From positions 1-21,569 of the forward strand of contig JABIZW010000122.1 in NCBI GenBank assembly GCA_018666295.1: 21,569 nucleotides of DNA, in the 5' to 3' direction. The position numbers and the translations under genes are program-made. Below the pieces are notes generated by a model. That model made no database searches. It saw only the letters and a list, made by a program, of their open reading frames with translations, and was not told the DNA's origin. Origin of the DNA: Halieaceae bacterium (GTDB taxonomy: Bacteria > Pseudomonadota > Gammaproteobacteria > Pseudomonadales > Halieaceae). This document shows positions 7,791-14,798 of the stretch, in pieces (the stretch's first letter is position 1; every line of letters begins with the position of its first letter).

Positions 7791-8027
7791 TCACTGATTG
7801 AGCTCCTGACGCCTAGCTCTCTCTTCCCGCCGAGCCCTCTTAGTCAACGGCTTCCCATTTTCATCAACTTTACTCTTAGGCTTTTCGCCCTTGGCAGTCT
7901 TTGAAGCGCGGCTAACTTCAATCAGGCCCAGAGTCTCTGTATCGCCCAGTTTGGTCGCGTTCTTCTGAAGGGTATCCAGCTCTTCAAAGCTGTAGGCGTC
8001 GTTCTTTAACTTCTTGATTCTATTCAC
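7791..8027 (-). CDS. Small highly charged hypothetical protein
   Basis: 78 aa starting with GTG at 8027. No family recognised. The N-terminal half (MNRIKKLKNDAYSFEELDTL) looks helical, with a SFEELDTLQKNATKLGDTETL segment. The C-terminal ~35 residues are very basic and lysine/arginine-rich (KAKGEKPKSK, TKRARREERARRQ), possibly contacting nucleic acid or ribosomes, or simply disordered. There are no membrane segments or signal. The region before the GTG is C-rich and lacks a clear ribosome-binding site, so the start is uncertain. It has its own well-formed terminator and lies between two copies of a 55-bp repeat, directly downstream of tRNA-Asn on the same strand, and may share its transcript. 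Confidence 0.65.
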   Translation of the reverse strand: MNRIKKLKNDAYSFEELDTLQKNATKLGDTETLGLIEVSRASKTAKGEKPKSKVDENGKPLTKRARREERARRQELNQ

Positions 8028-8067
8028 GGTGGGGTCTCATGAGGGGGTGGGGGGCGATTGCTTGGCT

Positions 8068-8122
8068 CTGGTCGAGCATAATGATCGGCCAATAAAAAAG
8101 GGCCGCATCTCTGCAACCCTTT
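8068..8122. repeat. 55-bp repeat, copy 2
   Basis: Second direct copy of the module at 7730-7784 (48/55 identical). In plus-strand RNA the differences in the left hairpin arms give G-U pairs, so the 7-pair stem is kept. The right half is the terminator of tRNA-Asn. Confidence 0.85.
8094..8122 (-). terminator. Rho-independent terminator of tRNA-Asn (repeat copy 2)
   Basis: On the minus strand AAAGGGTTGCA, loop GAGA, TGCGGCCCTTTTTT, with two C/A oppositions that become G-U pairs in the minus-strand RNA. It starts 14 bases after the tRNA 3' end. Confidence 0.8.
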
Positions 8123-8136
8123 AATATATTTCTGAA

Positions 8137-8212
8137 TGGCTCCGCCTGCTGGGCTCGAACCAGCGACCCATTGATTAACAGTCAATTGCTCTACCAACTG
8201 AGCTAAGGCGGA
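8137..8212 (-). tRNA. tRNA-Asn (anticodon GUU)
   Basis: 76 nt with encoded CCA. On the minus strand the acceptor TCCGCCT pairs with AGGCGGA, the D arm contains AGCTCAGTTGGTAGAGC, the anticodon arm ATTGA/TCAAT encloses loop CTGTTAA (anticodon GTT, plus-strand 8177-8179), and the T arm has GGTTCGAGCC. Closely similar to E. coli tRNA-Asn. It has its own promoter and terminator. Confidence 0.97.
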
Positions 8213-8234
8213 ATAGTCTCTTCAGAAGACGCGG

Positions 8235-8264
8235 ACTATACACGTCCGTATTTTCTTGCGTCAA
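8235..8264 (-). promoter_or_regulatory. Sigma-70 promoter of tRNA-Asn
   Basis: On the minus strand TTGACG (8259-8264), an 18-bp spacer and TATAGT (8235-8240), followed by a GC-rich discriminator CCGCG typical of stable-RNA promoters under stringent control. The start point would be near 8228, about 16 bases before the mature tRNA. Confidence 0.7.
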
Positions 8265-8338
8265 GAAGAAGAGAGACTGCGAGTTGGTGAGATAATTCCG
8301 TTAAGCTACCCGGTCCGTAGTCTTGGACGCAGAAAGTA

Positions 8339-10363
8339 GTGGCGAAGCATTTCGATCTTCAATCAAATTATCAGCCAGCGGGAGATCAGCCTAAGGCGAT
8401 TGAACAATTGGTGAAGGGTATTGGCGCAGGCCTTGCCTCACAAACGCTCTTAGGTGTGACGGGCAGTGGTAAGACATTCACCATGGCCAATGTCGTTCAG
8501 CAGCTTCAGCGCCCGACGATTGTTATGGCGCACAATAAAACGTTGGCGGCGCAGTTATACGGTGAATTCAAAGAGTTTTTCCCAAATAACGCGGTCGAAT
8601 ATTTTGTGTCCTACTACGACTACTATCAGCCAGAGGCGTACGTACCATCGTCAGACACGTTTATTGAAAAAGACGCACAGGTAAACGACCACATCGAACA
8701 AATGCGTCTATCGGCCACTAAAGCGCTTCTTGAACGGCCCGACTGCCTGGTGGTGTCAACAGTTTCATCGATCTACGGACTGGGTGATCCACAGTCTTAC
8801 TTTAAAATGATTATGCACCTTTCGCGGGGGGAGATTATCGACCAACGCGGCATCCTACGGCAGCTCGCGGAGCTTCAGTACACGCGTAACGATATCGACT
8901 TTAAGCGCGGCACCTACAGAGTTCGTGGCGATGTCATTGATGTTTTTCCGGCAGATTCAGACGCGCTGGCGCTTCGTGTGGAGTTGTTTGATGAAGAGAT
9001 CGAGAATATTTGTAGTTTCGATCCTCTGACGGGGGCAGTTGCGGAAAAGTTGCCGCGCATCACCATTTTCCCCAAGACACACTACGTAGCTTCGCGGGAT
9101 ACGATGCTGGGTGCAGTCGGTGCCATAGAAGAAGAGCTCGAGCTTAGAGTGAAGCAGCTTAAGGAGTCCGATAAGTTGCTCGAGGCTCAGCGGCTGACAC
9201 AGCGCACACGTTACGATATTGAGATGATTCGAGAGCTGGGTTACTGCCAAGGAATTGAGAACTACTCACGCTACCTCTCAGGTCGCGCGCCCGGAGAACC
9301 CCCGCCGACCTTATTTGAGTATCTACCGGATAATGCGCTCATGGTGATTGACGAATCGCACGTCACGGTCCCGCAAATTGGTGCCATGTACAAGGGGGAT
9401 CGATCGCGCAAAGAGACCTTGGTTGAATACGGTTTCCGGTTGCCCTCAGCGCTCGATAACCGACCGATGAAGTTTGAAGAGTGGGAATCGATGAGCCCAC
9501 AAGCCATTTTTGTTTCCGCAACGCCGGGTCGCTACGAGGGTGAGCACGCGGGCGCAACCGTTGAGCAACTTGTTCGGCCGACCGGTCTCGTGGATCCAGT
9601 GATTGAAATTCGTCCTGCTAGAACGCAAGTCGATGACTTACTTGCGGAGATCAGAGAGACAACGGCTAAGGGCGATCGTGTGCTGGTAACAACGCTGACA
9701 AAACGGATGTCTGAGGACCTGACTGAGTATCTCAGTGAGCATGACGTGAAAGTCCGATACCTCCACTCTGACATTGACACCGTGGAGCGCGTAGAGATTA
9801 TTCGAGATCTGCGGCTGGGCCAGTTTGACGTGCTTGTAGGTATTAACCTCCTTCGCGAGGGATTGGATATGCCGGAGGTGTCTTTGGTTACGATTCTTGA
9901 CGCCGACAAAGAAGGATTTCTGCGCAGCGACAAGTCTTTAATTCAGACCATTGGTCGTGCGGCACGACACTTGAACGGGCGCGCTATTTTATACGCCGAC
10001 AAAATGACGGGTTCCATGGAGCGTGCCATCGGTGAGACGCAGCGTCGACGTGATGCGCAGTTGGCCTTTAACGAGAAGCACGGCGTAGTGCCAAAAGGCA
10101 TAGAAAAGTCTGTTCAAGACATTCTTGAGGGCGCGCGCCGCATGCCGACCAAAGCGCGAAGTGCGCGTGAGGCAAAGGTTGCAAACGATCGACTTGCCTT
10201 CACACAGGACGTGATGAGCATGACTCCGGCGGCATTGTCGCGTAAATTGGCCGAACTGGAAAATAACATGGCGGCGCACGCGAAGAATCTCGAGTTTGAA
10301 GAGGCCGCAGCGGTGAGAGATCAGATCGCGGAATTGAAGCAAATCGCATTCATGGGTGCCTGA
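8339..10363 (+). CDS. uvrB: Excinuclease ABC subunit B (UvrB)
   Basis: 674 aa starting with GTG 8339 (E. coli UvrB is 673 and aligns from this codon). Walker A GVTGSGKT at 39-46, the beta-hairpin SYYDYYQPEAY at 91-101 that clamps DNA and probes the lesion, the DESH box near 343, YVSATPG-like VSATPGRYE, and helicase motifs V/VI (INLLREGLDMPEVSLV, QTIGRAARHLNG). The C-terminal UVR domain (LEFEEAAAVRDQIAELK) contacts UvrC. UvrB verifies damage loaded by UvrA and recruits UvrC for dual incision in nucleotide excision repair. In E. coli it is SOS-induced, but I see no CTG-N10-CAG LexA box in the 126 bp between tRNA-Asn and the start. Monocistronic or read through to the following lipoprotein gene. 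Confidence 0.97.
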   Translation: MAKHFDLQSNYQPAGDQPKAIEQLVKGIGAGLASQTLLGVTGSGKTFTMANVVQQLQRPTIVMAHNKTLAAQLYGEFKEFFPNNAVEYFVSYYDYYQPEAYVPSSDTFIEKDAQVNDHIEQMRLSATKALLERPDCLVVSTVSSIYGLGDPQSYFKMIMHLSRGEIIDQRGILRQLAELQYTRNDIDFKRGTYRVRGDVIDVFPADSDALALRVELFDEEIENICSFDPLTGAVAEKLPRITIFPKTHYVASRDTMLGAVGAIEEELELRVKQLKESDKLLEAQRLTQRTRYDIEMIRELGYCQGIENYSRYLSGRAPGEPPPTLFEYLPDNALMVIDESHVTVPQIGAMYKGDRSRKETLVEYGFRLPSALDNRPMKFEEWESMSPQAIFVSATPGRYEGEHAGATVEQLVRPTGLVDPVIEIRPARTQVDDLLAEIRETTAKGDRVLVTTLTKRMSEDLTEYLSEHDVKVRYLHSDIDTVERVEIIRDLRLGQFDVLVGINLLREGLDMPEVSLVTILDADKEGFLRSDKSLIQTIGRAARHLNGRAILYADKMTGSMERAIGETQRRRDAQLAFNEKHGVVPKGIEKSVQDILEGARRMPTKARSAREAKVANDRLAFTQDVMSMTPAALSRKLAELENNMAAHAKNLEFEEAAAVRDQIAELKQIAFMGA

Positions 10364-10403
10364 GTATATTCAGTCCAATTTAGCAAATTCTAATGGGGGT
10401 AGT

Positions 10404-11066
10404 ATGAGGAAAGGGCTGGCTGTCATTGCAGTGTCATTGAGTTTGTCGGCGTGTACGGCGACCACCGATGAGCGGTACATGCAGTGTTTGCAGGGATTTA
10501 ATGATTCGGGATCGGCGATCCGAGTGGTTGCGGGCACAGCGGCTCAAGTCATCGGTGCGGGTGGCGTTGGTGCTGCCGCAGCGCTTGTGCTGTGTGACGA
10601 GCCCGAGGTGACAGCATCACCTGAGGTGCTGACGGTCACTGTGTCCGGCAGCTTGTCTCAGCCCTTGGAAAATCGTCCCCCAGTGCTCGTGTCCAAACCC
10701 ATACCTGTTGCGGAGGCGCCTACACGAAGTTTTGTATTTGACAGTCGCACTCTCGACTTTGAGCTGAATCAGTCAGCGCTTTTACCCGGTGCAGATGAGA
10801 CGTTGTCCACAGTGGTGACGTTTTTAGAGGCGTTCCCAGAAGTCAGTGTGTTGATTACGGGCCACACCTGTTCCCTTGGAACCAGTGAGTACAACCTGCA
10901 GCTTTCAGAGCGTCGAGCTGAGCAAGTTGCCGATTACCTGAAGGGTCAGGGTATTGACAGTGATCGTCTGGTGGTCGCTGCCCGCGGTGACAGCGAGCCG
11001 CTCTCGTCAAATCTCACCGAGCGGGGCCGCCAACTAAACCGTAGAGTGGAAGTCGTCCAGCTCTAA
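10404..11066 (+). CDS. OmpA-like outer-membrane lipoprotein
   Basis: 220 aa from ATG 10404 with a GGGGG-type site at 10395-10399. A lipoprotein signal (MRKGLAVIAVSLSLSAC) has lipobox L14-S-A-C17, and +2 is Thr, favouring the outer membrane. A glycine/alanine-rich hydrophobic segment sits at 43-63, a proline-rich linker at ~85-107, then an OmpA C-terminal domain from ~110 to the end (FELNQSALLPGADETL, YNLQLSERRAEQVADYL, GRQLNRRVEVV). This domain binds peptidoglycan diaminopimelate in the family. The usual aspartate of GHTD is Cys156 here (GHTCSLG), while the partner Arg171 is kept, so binding may be altered. It lies 40 bp after uvrB without an obvious link. Confidence 0.88.
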   Translation: MRKGLAVIAVSLSLSACTATTDERYMQCLQGFNDSGSAIRVVAGTAAQVIGAGGVGAAAALVLCDEPEVTASPEVLTVTVSGSLSQPLENRPPVLVSKPIPVAEAPTRSFVFDSRTLDFELNQSALLPGADETLSTVVTFLEAFPEVSVLITGHTCSLGTSEYNLQLSERRAEQVADYLKGQGIDSDRLVVAARGDSEPLSSNLTERGRQLNRRVEVVQL

Positions 11067-11091
11067 GCCCTGGCGGGAACGCCGTGGGAAT

Positions 11092-11321
11092 GGTGAAGTA
11101 AAAAAGAATCCAGGGCGCGTCCTTCTACCGGCAATCATTAAACTTGTCGCCGATAGTGTCACTGCGGTCGCATCGAGCATATTAATGGTCGTTGAGCCCT
11201 TTTTTTCGCAACGTTCGCGTCCGCAGGACTATTGTGGCACTACGAGTGGCCACTCGTTTTGTCGCCGGTTGGCGGCTTGATTGTCGTTGGCGTCATGCTG
11301 GCGTTGTGGAACGACCCCTAG
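11092..11321 (+). pseudogene. Frame-disrupted small membrane protein reading frame
   Basis: One frame is open from ~11038 to the T7 run at 11200-11206 and reads protein-like hydrophobic sequence (RVLLPAIIKLVADSVTAVA, SSILMVVEPFF). A second frame, one base off, runs from 11196 to TAG 11319 and reads FFATFASAGLLWHYEWPL then VLSPVGGLIVVGVMLALW. One added T, or a -1 slip on the T run, joins them into a two-helix membrane protein of ~45 residues from ATG 11185, or ~75 if it begins upstream. No ATG, GTG or TTG opens the upstream part, so the true start is lost or non-standard. Most likely a recent pseudogene or a homopolymer sequencing error; slippage-controlled expression is a remote alternative. 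Family not recognised. Confidence 0.4.
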
Positions 11322-11341
11322 GACGAGAGCGCGACGCAACG

Positions 11342-11686
11342 TCACTCCGTGTTACTCGGTCGATAAATCAGTAATGCAATCGCGCCGTTAAAAAATCCTG
11401 ACAAATACATAGTGAGGTCGTACGCCGCATTGAGTGCCCCCACCGGATAACTCGCATAAGGCATACCGAGCAACGAGATGACAATGCTGGGTAAAAACAG
11501 CCATGACGCCATTTTCACGTTGAAGAATAACAAGACTAAGCTCAGCAAATACGCCAGCGATGCGGCCCCGACCAGCGTGTTTCCCCACGTGGCTGGCCCT
11601 TCCGGCATGGGCGTTACAACAGCGGCCGCGCCGAGGATCGCAATGCTTGCTAGAACGAGAATGCGAATAAGATTGATGTGTGACAT
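11342..11686 (-). CDS. Four-helix inner-membrane protein of unknown function
   Basis: 114 aa. Four hydrophobic stretches: ~5-25 (IRILVLASIAILGAAAVV), ~37-55 (TLVGAASLAYLLSLVLLFF), ~60-77 and ~90-108 (MYLSGFFNGAIALLIY). Charged residues are scarce and the C-terminus RPSNTE is cytosolic by the positive-inside rule. No family recognised. It is transcribed away from the alternative oxidase gene, sharing a 241-bp upstream region that contains a short dyad. A functional link with the oxidase is possible but unproven. The ATG at 11686 has a CAGG motif about eight bases upstream. Confidence 0.75.
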   Translation of the reverse strand: MSHINLIRILVLASIAILGAAAVVTPMPEGPATWGNTLVGAASLAYLLSLVLLFFNVKMASWLFLPSIVISLLGMPYASYPVGALNAAYDLTMYLSGFFNGAIALLIYRPSNTE

Positions 11687-11723
11687 AGCGCTGCCTGTGG
11701 GAATGTTGTTGTCTTTCTATAGG

Positions 11724-11742
11724 CCAAGTTACATTGACTTGG
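11724..11742. promoter_or_regulatory. Short dyad in the divergent region upstream of the alternative oxidase
   Basis: CCAAGT (11724-11729), seven-base centre, ACTTGG (11737-11742); a further CTTGG follows at 11745-11749. A 6-bp perfect inverted repeat of operator size, 38 bp upstream of the minus-strand gene. No regulator recognised. Confidence 0.3.
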
Positions 11743-11845
11743 ACCTTGGGTCGATGATCGCAAGGACGGTAATGAGTTACGAAACCTTTCGCTTGCCCTT
11801 GGCTTATTCAAAATTCCGCTGGTTTCACTAACACGCATAATTTTT

Positions 11846-11854
11846 TGTTATAAT
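11846..11854 (+). promoter_or_regulatory. Extended -10 promoter of the alternative oxidase gene
   Basis: TGTTATAAT is a perfect TGn-TATAAT extended -10; no good -35 is needed or seen at 17 bp. The start point would be ~11861, giving a ~67-nt leader. The element sits inside an imperfect dyad (ACAC-GC-ATAA ... TTAT-AATG-GTGT, 11831-11859), so a repressor could cover it. Confidence 0.65.
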
Positions 11855-11927
11855 GGTGTCCGCTGAGGGCGGCAATAACGCGCAGCGCTTTTTCTTCGAA
11901 TGCAGTGACTGGATTGAGGGTTTAGAA

Positions 11928-12590
11928 ATGAACTTGTCTGATAAGTTCGCACGCGGACAAACCATGTTTTTCCGTTTTTTTGCGGATGTCTTTTTTGCGA
12001 AGCGGTACGGCCACAGAGCCGTAGTGCTTGAAACTATCGCAGGCGTACCGGGAATGGTGGCTGGGATGTGGATTCATCTCCGAAGTCTGAGGCAAATGAA
12101 GACCGGCTATGGACCCACGATTCGGGAGCTGTTAGCTGAAGCTGAAAACGAGCGCATGCACCTCATGTTCTTTATTGATATTGCAAAGCCCAATGCGCTG
12201 GAGCGCGCGCTCATACTTGCCGCACAGGCCATTTTCTGGAACTACTATTTTGTGTTTTATGTCTTTTTTCCAAAAACGGCACACAAGATGATTCATTACT
12301 TCGAAGAAGAGGCAGTGAGCAGCTACACGCAGTATTTGGAAATGATTGAAAGCGGTGAAATCGAGGACGTACCAGCACCGCAGCTGGCCATTGATTACTA
12401 CAGCCTTGCGTCAGATGCGCGACTGAGCGACATGATTCAATGCGTTAGAGCTGACGAGCAGCATCACGCCGACGTGAACCTGCGGATGGCGACTGGGCAG
12501 CTCCAAGAGGAAGCAAGCACACCGTTCAAGCAAGACGAAGCAAGCCCAACGGCGCCTTCAAATGCATTTCTAAGCGAAGCCGGCGGATAA
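11928..12590 (+). CDS. aox: Alternative oxidase (cyanide-resistant ubiquinol oxidase)
   Basis: 220 aa from ATG 11928, with GAGGG at 11916-11920 seven bases upstream; an in-frame ATG 25 codons earlier overlaps the promoter. All four diiron motifs of the alternative oxidase family are present: LETIAGVPGM (E35), AENERMHL (E75, H78), EEEAVSSY (126-133), and RADEQHHADVN (E177, H180). Hydrophobic helices around 98-115 and 32-50 are interfacial membrane anchors. The enzyme takes electrons from ubiquinol to O2 without pumping protons, giving respiration resistant to cyanide, NO and sulfide. It lacks the plant N-terminal regulatory cysteine region, as bacterial members do. The C-terminal ~30 residues are polar and low-complexity. 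Bacterial homologues are known in Novosphingobium and Vibrio fischeri, in the latter under NsrR control. Confidence 0.93.
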   Translation: MNLSDKFARGQTMFFRFFADVFFAKRYGHRAVVLETIAGVPGMVAGMWIHLRSLRQMKTGYGPTIRELLAEAENERMHLMFFIDIAKPNALERALILAAQAIFWNYYFVFYVFFPKTAHKMIHYFEEEAVSSYTQYLEMIESGEIEDVPAPQLAIDYYSLASDARLSDMIQCVRADEQHHADVNLRMATGQLQEEASTPFKQDEASPTAPSNAFLSEAGG

Positions 12591-12628
12591 GGCTAGCAAA
12601 CAGTGTTTATCGAAGAGGTGGTAGGCGT

Positions 12629-12634
12629 TATGAT
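12629..12634 (+). promoter_or_regulatory. Possible -10 element of the thrS promoter
   Basis: TATGAT followed by a GC-rich discriminator (GCGGGCCC); the hexamer 17 bp upstream (TTTATC, 12606-12611) is a weak -35. Would give a ~75-nt thrS leader that includes the hairpin at 12676-12696. Confidence 0.35.
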
Positions 12635-12675
12635 GCGGGCCCTGAGCTAGATTCCGTTTTAGCGTACTCAAACAT

Positions 12676-12696
12676 GCAACGCATCGTAAGCGTTGC
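12676..12696 (+). promoter_or_regulatory. tRNA-Thr anticodon-arm mimic in the thrS leader (autoregulatory operator)
   Basis: GCAACGC (12676-12682) pairs perfectly with GCGTTGC (12690-12696) around a seven-base loop ATCGTAA. Read as an anticodon loop this is U33, anticodon CGU (12685-12687), A37, A38, i.e. tRNA-Thr(CGU). The CGU lies at -31 to -29 from the start codon, and the hairpin ends seven bases before the Shine-Dalgarno AAGGA. In E. coli ThrRS binds an anticodon-like CGU hairpin at nearly the same position in its own mRNA and blocks ribosome entry. I did not find a second convincing upstream arm. Confidence 0.8.
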
Positions 12697-12715
12697 CACT
12701 GAAAAGGATGACACC

Positions 12716-14647
12716 ATGCCCCTCATTACTCTGCCCGATGGCTCCACTCGTCAATTTGATCAACCCGTTTCCGTTTACGATGTCGCCGGAGACATTGGCG
12801 CAGGACTGGCGAAAGCCACGTTGGCAGGCGTCGTCAATGGTCGTGAGGTTGACGCAAGCTTTCAGATTGAAGGCGACGCCGAGCTTCGTATCATCACGGG
12901 TCGTGATGACCAGGCGTTAGAGATTCTGCGACACTCGACAGCGCACCTGTTGGCGCAAGCGGTTCAGCAGCTGTTCCCGGGAACGCAAGTCACCATTGGT
13001 CCGACCGTGGACGACGGGTTCTACTATGACTTTGCGGCAGACCACAACTTCACCCTCGAAGACCTTGAAAAGATAGAAGCGCGCATGAAAGAGCTGGTCG
13101 CCAGCGACCTGCTGGTCACGCGCCGAGTGACATCTCGTGAAGACGCTATTGCACTGTTCAAGGGTATGGGCGAGCACTACAAGGTGGAGATTATTGAAGA
13201 TCTCCCCGCCGACGAAGAAATTTCGCTGTATCAGCAGGGCGACTGGATGGATCTCTGTCGAGGACCTCACGTTCCGAGTACGGGGAAGTTAGGTGCGTTT
13301 AAGTTAACGAAAGTCGCTGGCGCATATTGGCGGGGTGATTCGAACAATACGCAATTACAGCGTATTTACGGAACAGCTTGGTCAACACCGAAGGAGCTTA
13401 AGGCCTACCTCAATCGTATTGCAGAAGCTGAAAAGCGTGACCATCGTAAAATTGGGCGCAAACTTGATCTATTCCATTTTAGTGACGATGCGCCGGGCTC
13501 GGTATTTTGGCATCCGAAGGGGTGGACGCTCTTTCGTGAGTTACTTGAATACATGCGTGCGCGTCAAGACGCCGCTGACTACGTCGAGGTCAATACGCCA
13601 GACGTCATGGACCGAAGTCTTTGGGAAACGTCGGGGCACTGGTTCAACTATCGTGAGAACATGTTTTCTACGCAAACTGAGGACGAGCGTATTTTTGCGC
13701 TGAAGCCCATGAACTGTCCTGGGTCTGTATCGATGTTTGCTCAGGGTCTTAAGAGTTACCGCGACTTGCCACTGCGCATGGCGGAATTCGGTAAGGTACA
13801 CCGTTACGAGCCGTCAGGCGCGCTGCACGGTTTGATGCGGGTCCGTCACTTTACGCAAGACGACGCGCACATTTACTGTACCGAGCAGCAAATGGAGCAA
13901 GAGTGCATTGACGTTGTCGCGCTTGTGCTCGATATCTACAAGGACTTTGGGTTCGAAGACGTCGTCATTAAATTGTCCACGCGACCCGAAAACCGGATCG
14001 GCAGTGATGAAGTATGGGACAAGCTGGAAGCTGCTCTGAGTAACGCATTGGAGGTGATGGGGCTTGATTATGTCTTGTACCCCGGGGAAGGCGCGTTTTA
14101 CGGACCCAAGCTTGAGTTTGTTCTGCGCGACGCGATTGGTCGCGACTGGCAATGTGGCACGCTGCAGGTCGACATGAATCTACCTGAGCGATTTGATATT
14201 TCGTACGTCGATGAGGAAGGTAACCGCGATAAGCGCCCCGTGATGTTGCACCGCGCTCTCTTTGGTTCTTTGGAGCGCTTTATCGGCATTCTGATCGAAC
14301 ACTTCGAAGGTAACTTTCCTGCTTGGCTGGCTCCCCAGCAGGCGGTTGTGGTGAATATCACGGACAAGCAGACGGCCTATGCGGGTGAAGTGGCCGCCTC
14401 ACTGAAGGCTCAAGGTTTCCGAGTGGCCTGCGATCTTCGAAACGAAAAAGTTGGGTTTAAAATTAGGGAGCTCGAGCTTGCAAAGATCCCTTATGTACTG
14501 GTTGTAGGCGAAAAAGAGCGTGAGGCGGGTACTGTGGCTGTGCGCGGTCGTCACGGCGCAGATTTGGGCGTTATGAAGGTCGAAGACCTCGCTGTCCACT
14601 TACACGCTGAAATTGCGCGTCGGTCTAATAGTAATAAAGTGGCATAA
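12716..14647 (+). CDS. thrS: Threonyl-tRNA synthetase
   Basis: 643 aa (E. coli 642) from ATG 12716, with AAGGA at 12704-12708. An in-frame ATG at 12674 lies inside the operator hairpin and would add 14 residues not found in the family. TGS domain ~1-62, editing/SAD domain ~63-225 with the histidine pair in RHSTAHLLAQ and CRGPHVPSTG, class II catalytic core ~240-535 with zinc ligands in MNCPGSV, VRHFTQDDAHIY and MLHRALFGSLERF, and anticodon-binding domain ~540-640. It charges tRNA-Thr and clears Ser-tRNA-Thr. First gene of the thrS-infC-rpmI-rplT cluster, with autogenous control suggested by its leader. Confidence 0.98.
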   Translation: MPLITLPDGSTRQFDQPVSVYDVAGDIGAGLAKATLAGVVNGREVDASFQIEGDAELRIITGRDDQALEILRHSTAHLLAQAVQQLFPGTQVTIGPTVDDGFYYDFAADHNFTLEDLEKIEARMKELVASDLLVTRRVTSREDAIALFKGMGEHYKVEIIEDLPADEEISLYQQGDWMDLCRGPHVPSTGKLGAFKLTKVAGAYWRGDSNNTQLQRIYGTAWSTPKELKAYLNRIAEAEKRDHRKIGRKLDLFHFSDDAPGSVFWHPKGWTLFRELLEYMRARQDAADYVEVNTPDVMDRSLWETSGHWFNYRENMFSTQTEDERIFALKPMNCPGSVSMFAQGLKSYRDLPLRMAEFGKVHRYEPSGALHGLMRVRHFTQDDAHIYCTEQQMEQECIDVVALVLDIYKDFGFEDVVIKLSTRPENRIGSDEVWDKLEAALSNALEVMGLDYVLYPGEGAFYGPKLEFVLRDAIGRDWQCGTLQVDMNLPERFDISYVDEEGNRDKRPVMLHRALFGSLERFIGILIEHFEGNFPAWLAPQQAVVVNITDKQTAYAGEVAASLKAQGFRVACDLRNEKVGFKIRELELAKIPYVLVVGEKEREAGTVAVRGRHGADLGVMKVEDLAVHLHAEIARRSNSNKVA

Positions 14648-14685
14648 GCCATCATCAATACAGGGCGAAACTGACTGACTGAGCC

Positions 14686-14712
14686 TTGTTATCGCGCGCA
14701 CTTCACTATAAA
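14686..14712 (+). promoter_or_regulatory. Possible promoter upstream of infC
   Basis: TTGTTA (14686-14691), 15-bp spacer, TATAAA (14707-14712). The spacer is short, so strength is doubtful. It would give a leader containing the 7-bp inverted repeat GCGTCTT (14740-14746)/AAGACGC (14760-14766). Confidence 0.35.
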
Positions 14713-14798
14713 ATCGCCGCCCTATTTTGGGTAGTGAGTGCGTCTTTAAAGGGGTTGTTAAGACGCAACACCGAAGCCCGTGTTTGGAGAGAAAGAGT

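Noticed and set aside
8253..8267. Dyad TTCTTG-CGT-CAAGAA overlapping the -35 of the tRNA-Asn promoter
   Set aside because: Short, A/T-rich arms partly made by the -35 itself; no supporting repeats.
9532..9933. 133-codon open frame antisense to uvrB
   Set aside because: Mirror of a highly conserved coding region, rich in Arg/Ser, with no family resemblance or ribosome-binding site. Same reasoning for other antisense frames in thrS, pheT and uvrB.
11067..11116. GCCCTGG/CCAGGGC inverted repeat after the OmpA-like gene as a terminator
   Set aside because: The loop is 36 nt and no T run follows.
11192..11374. 60-codon + strand frame starting with TTG
   Set aside because: Arg-rich, no hydrophobic or family features; it is the wrong frame over the disrupted membrane-protein sequence.
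12674..12715. In-frame upstream ATG as the thrS start
   Set aside because: It lies in the operator hairpin; the family N-terminus and Shine-Dalgarno fit ATG 12716.
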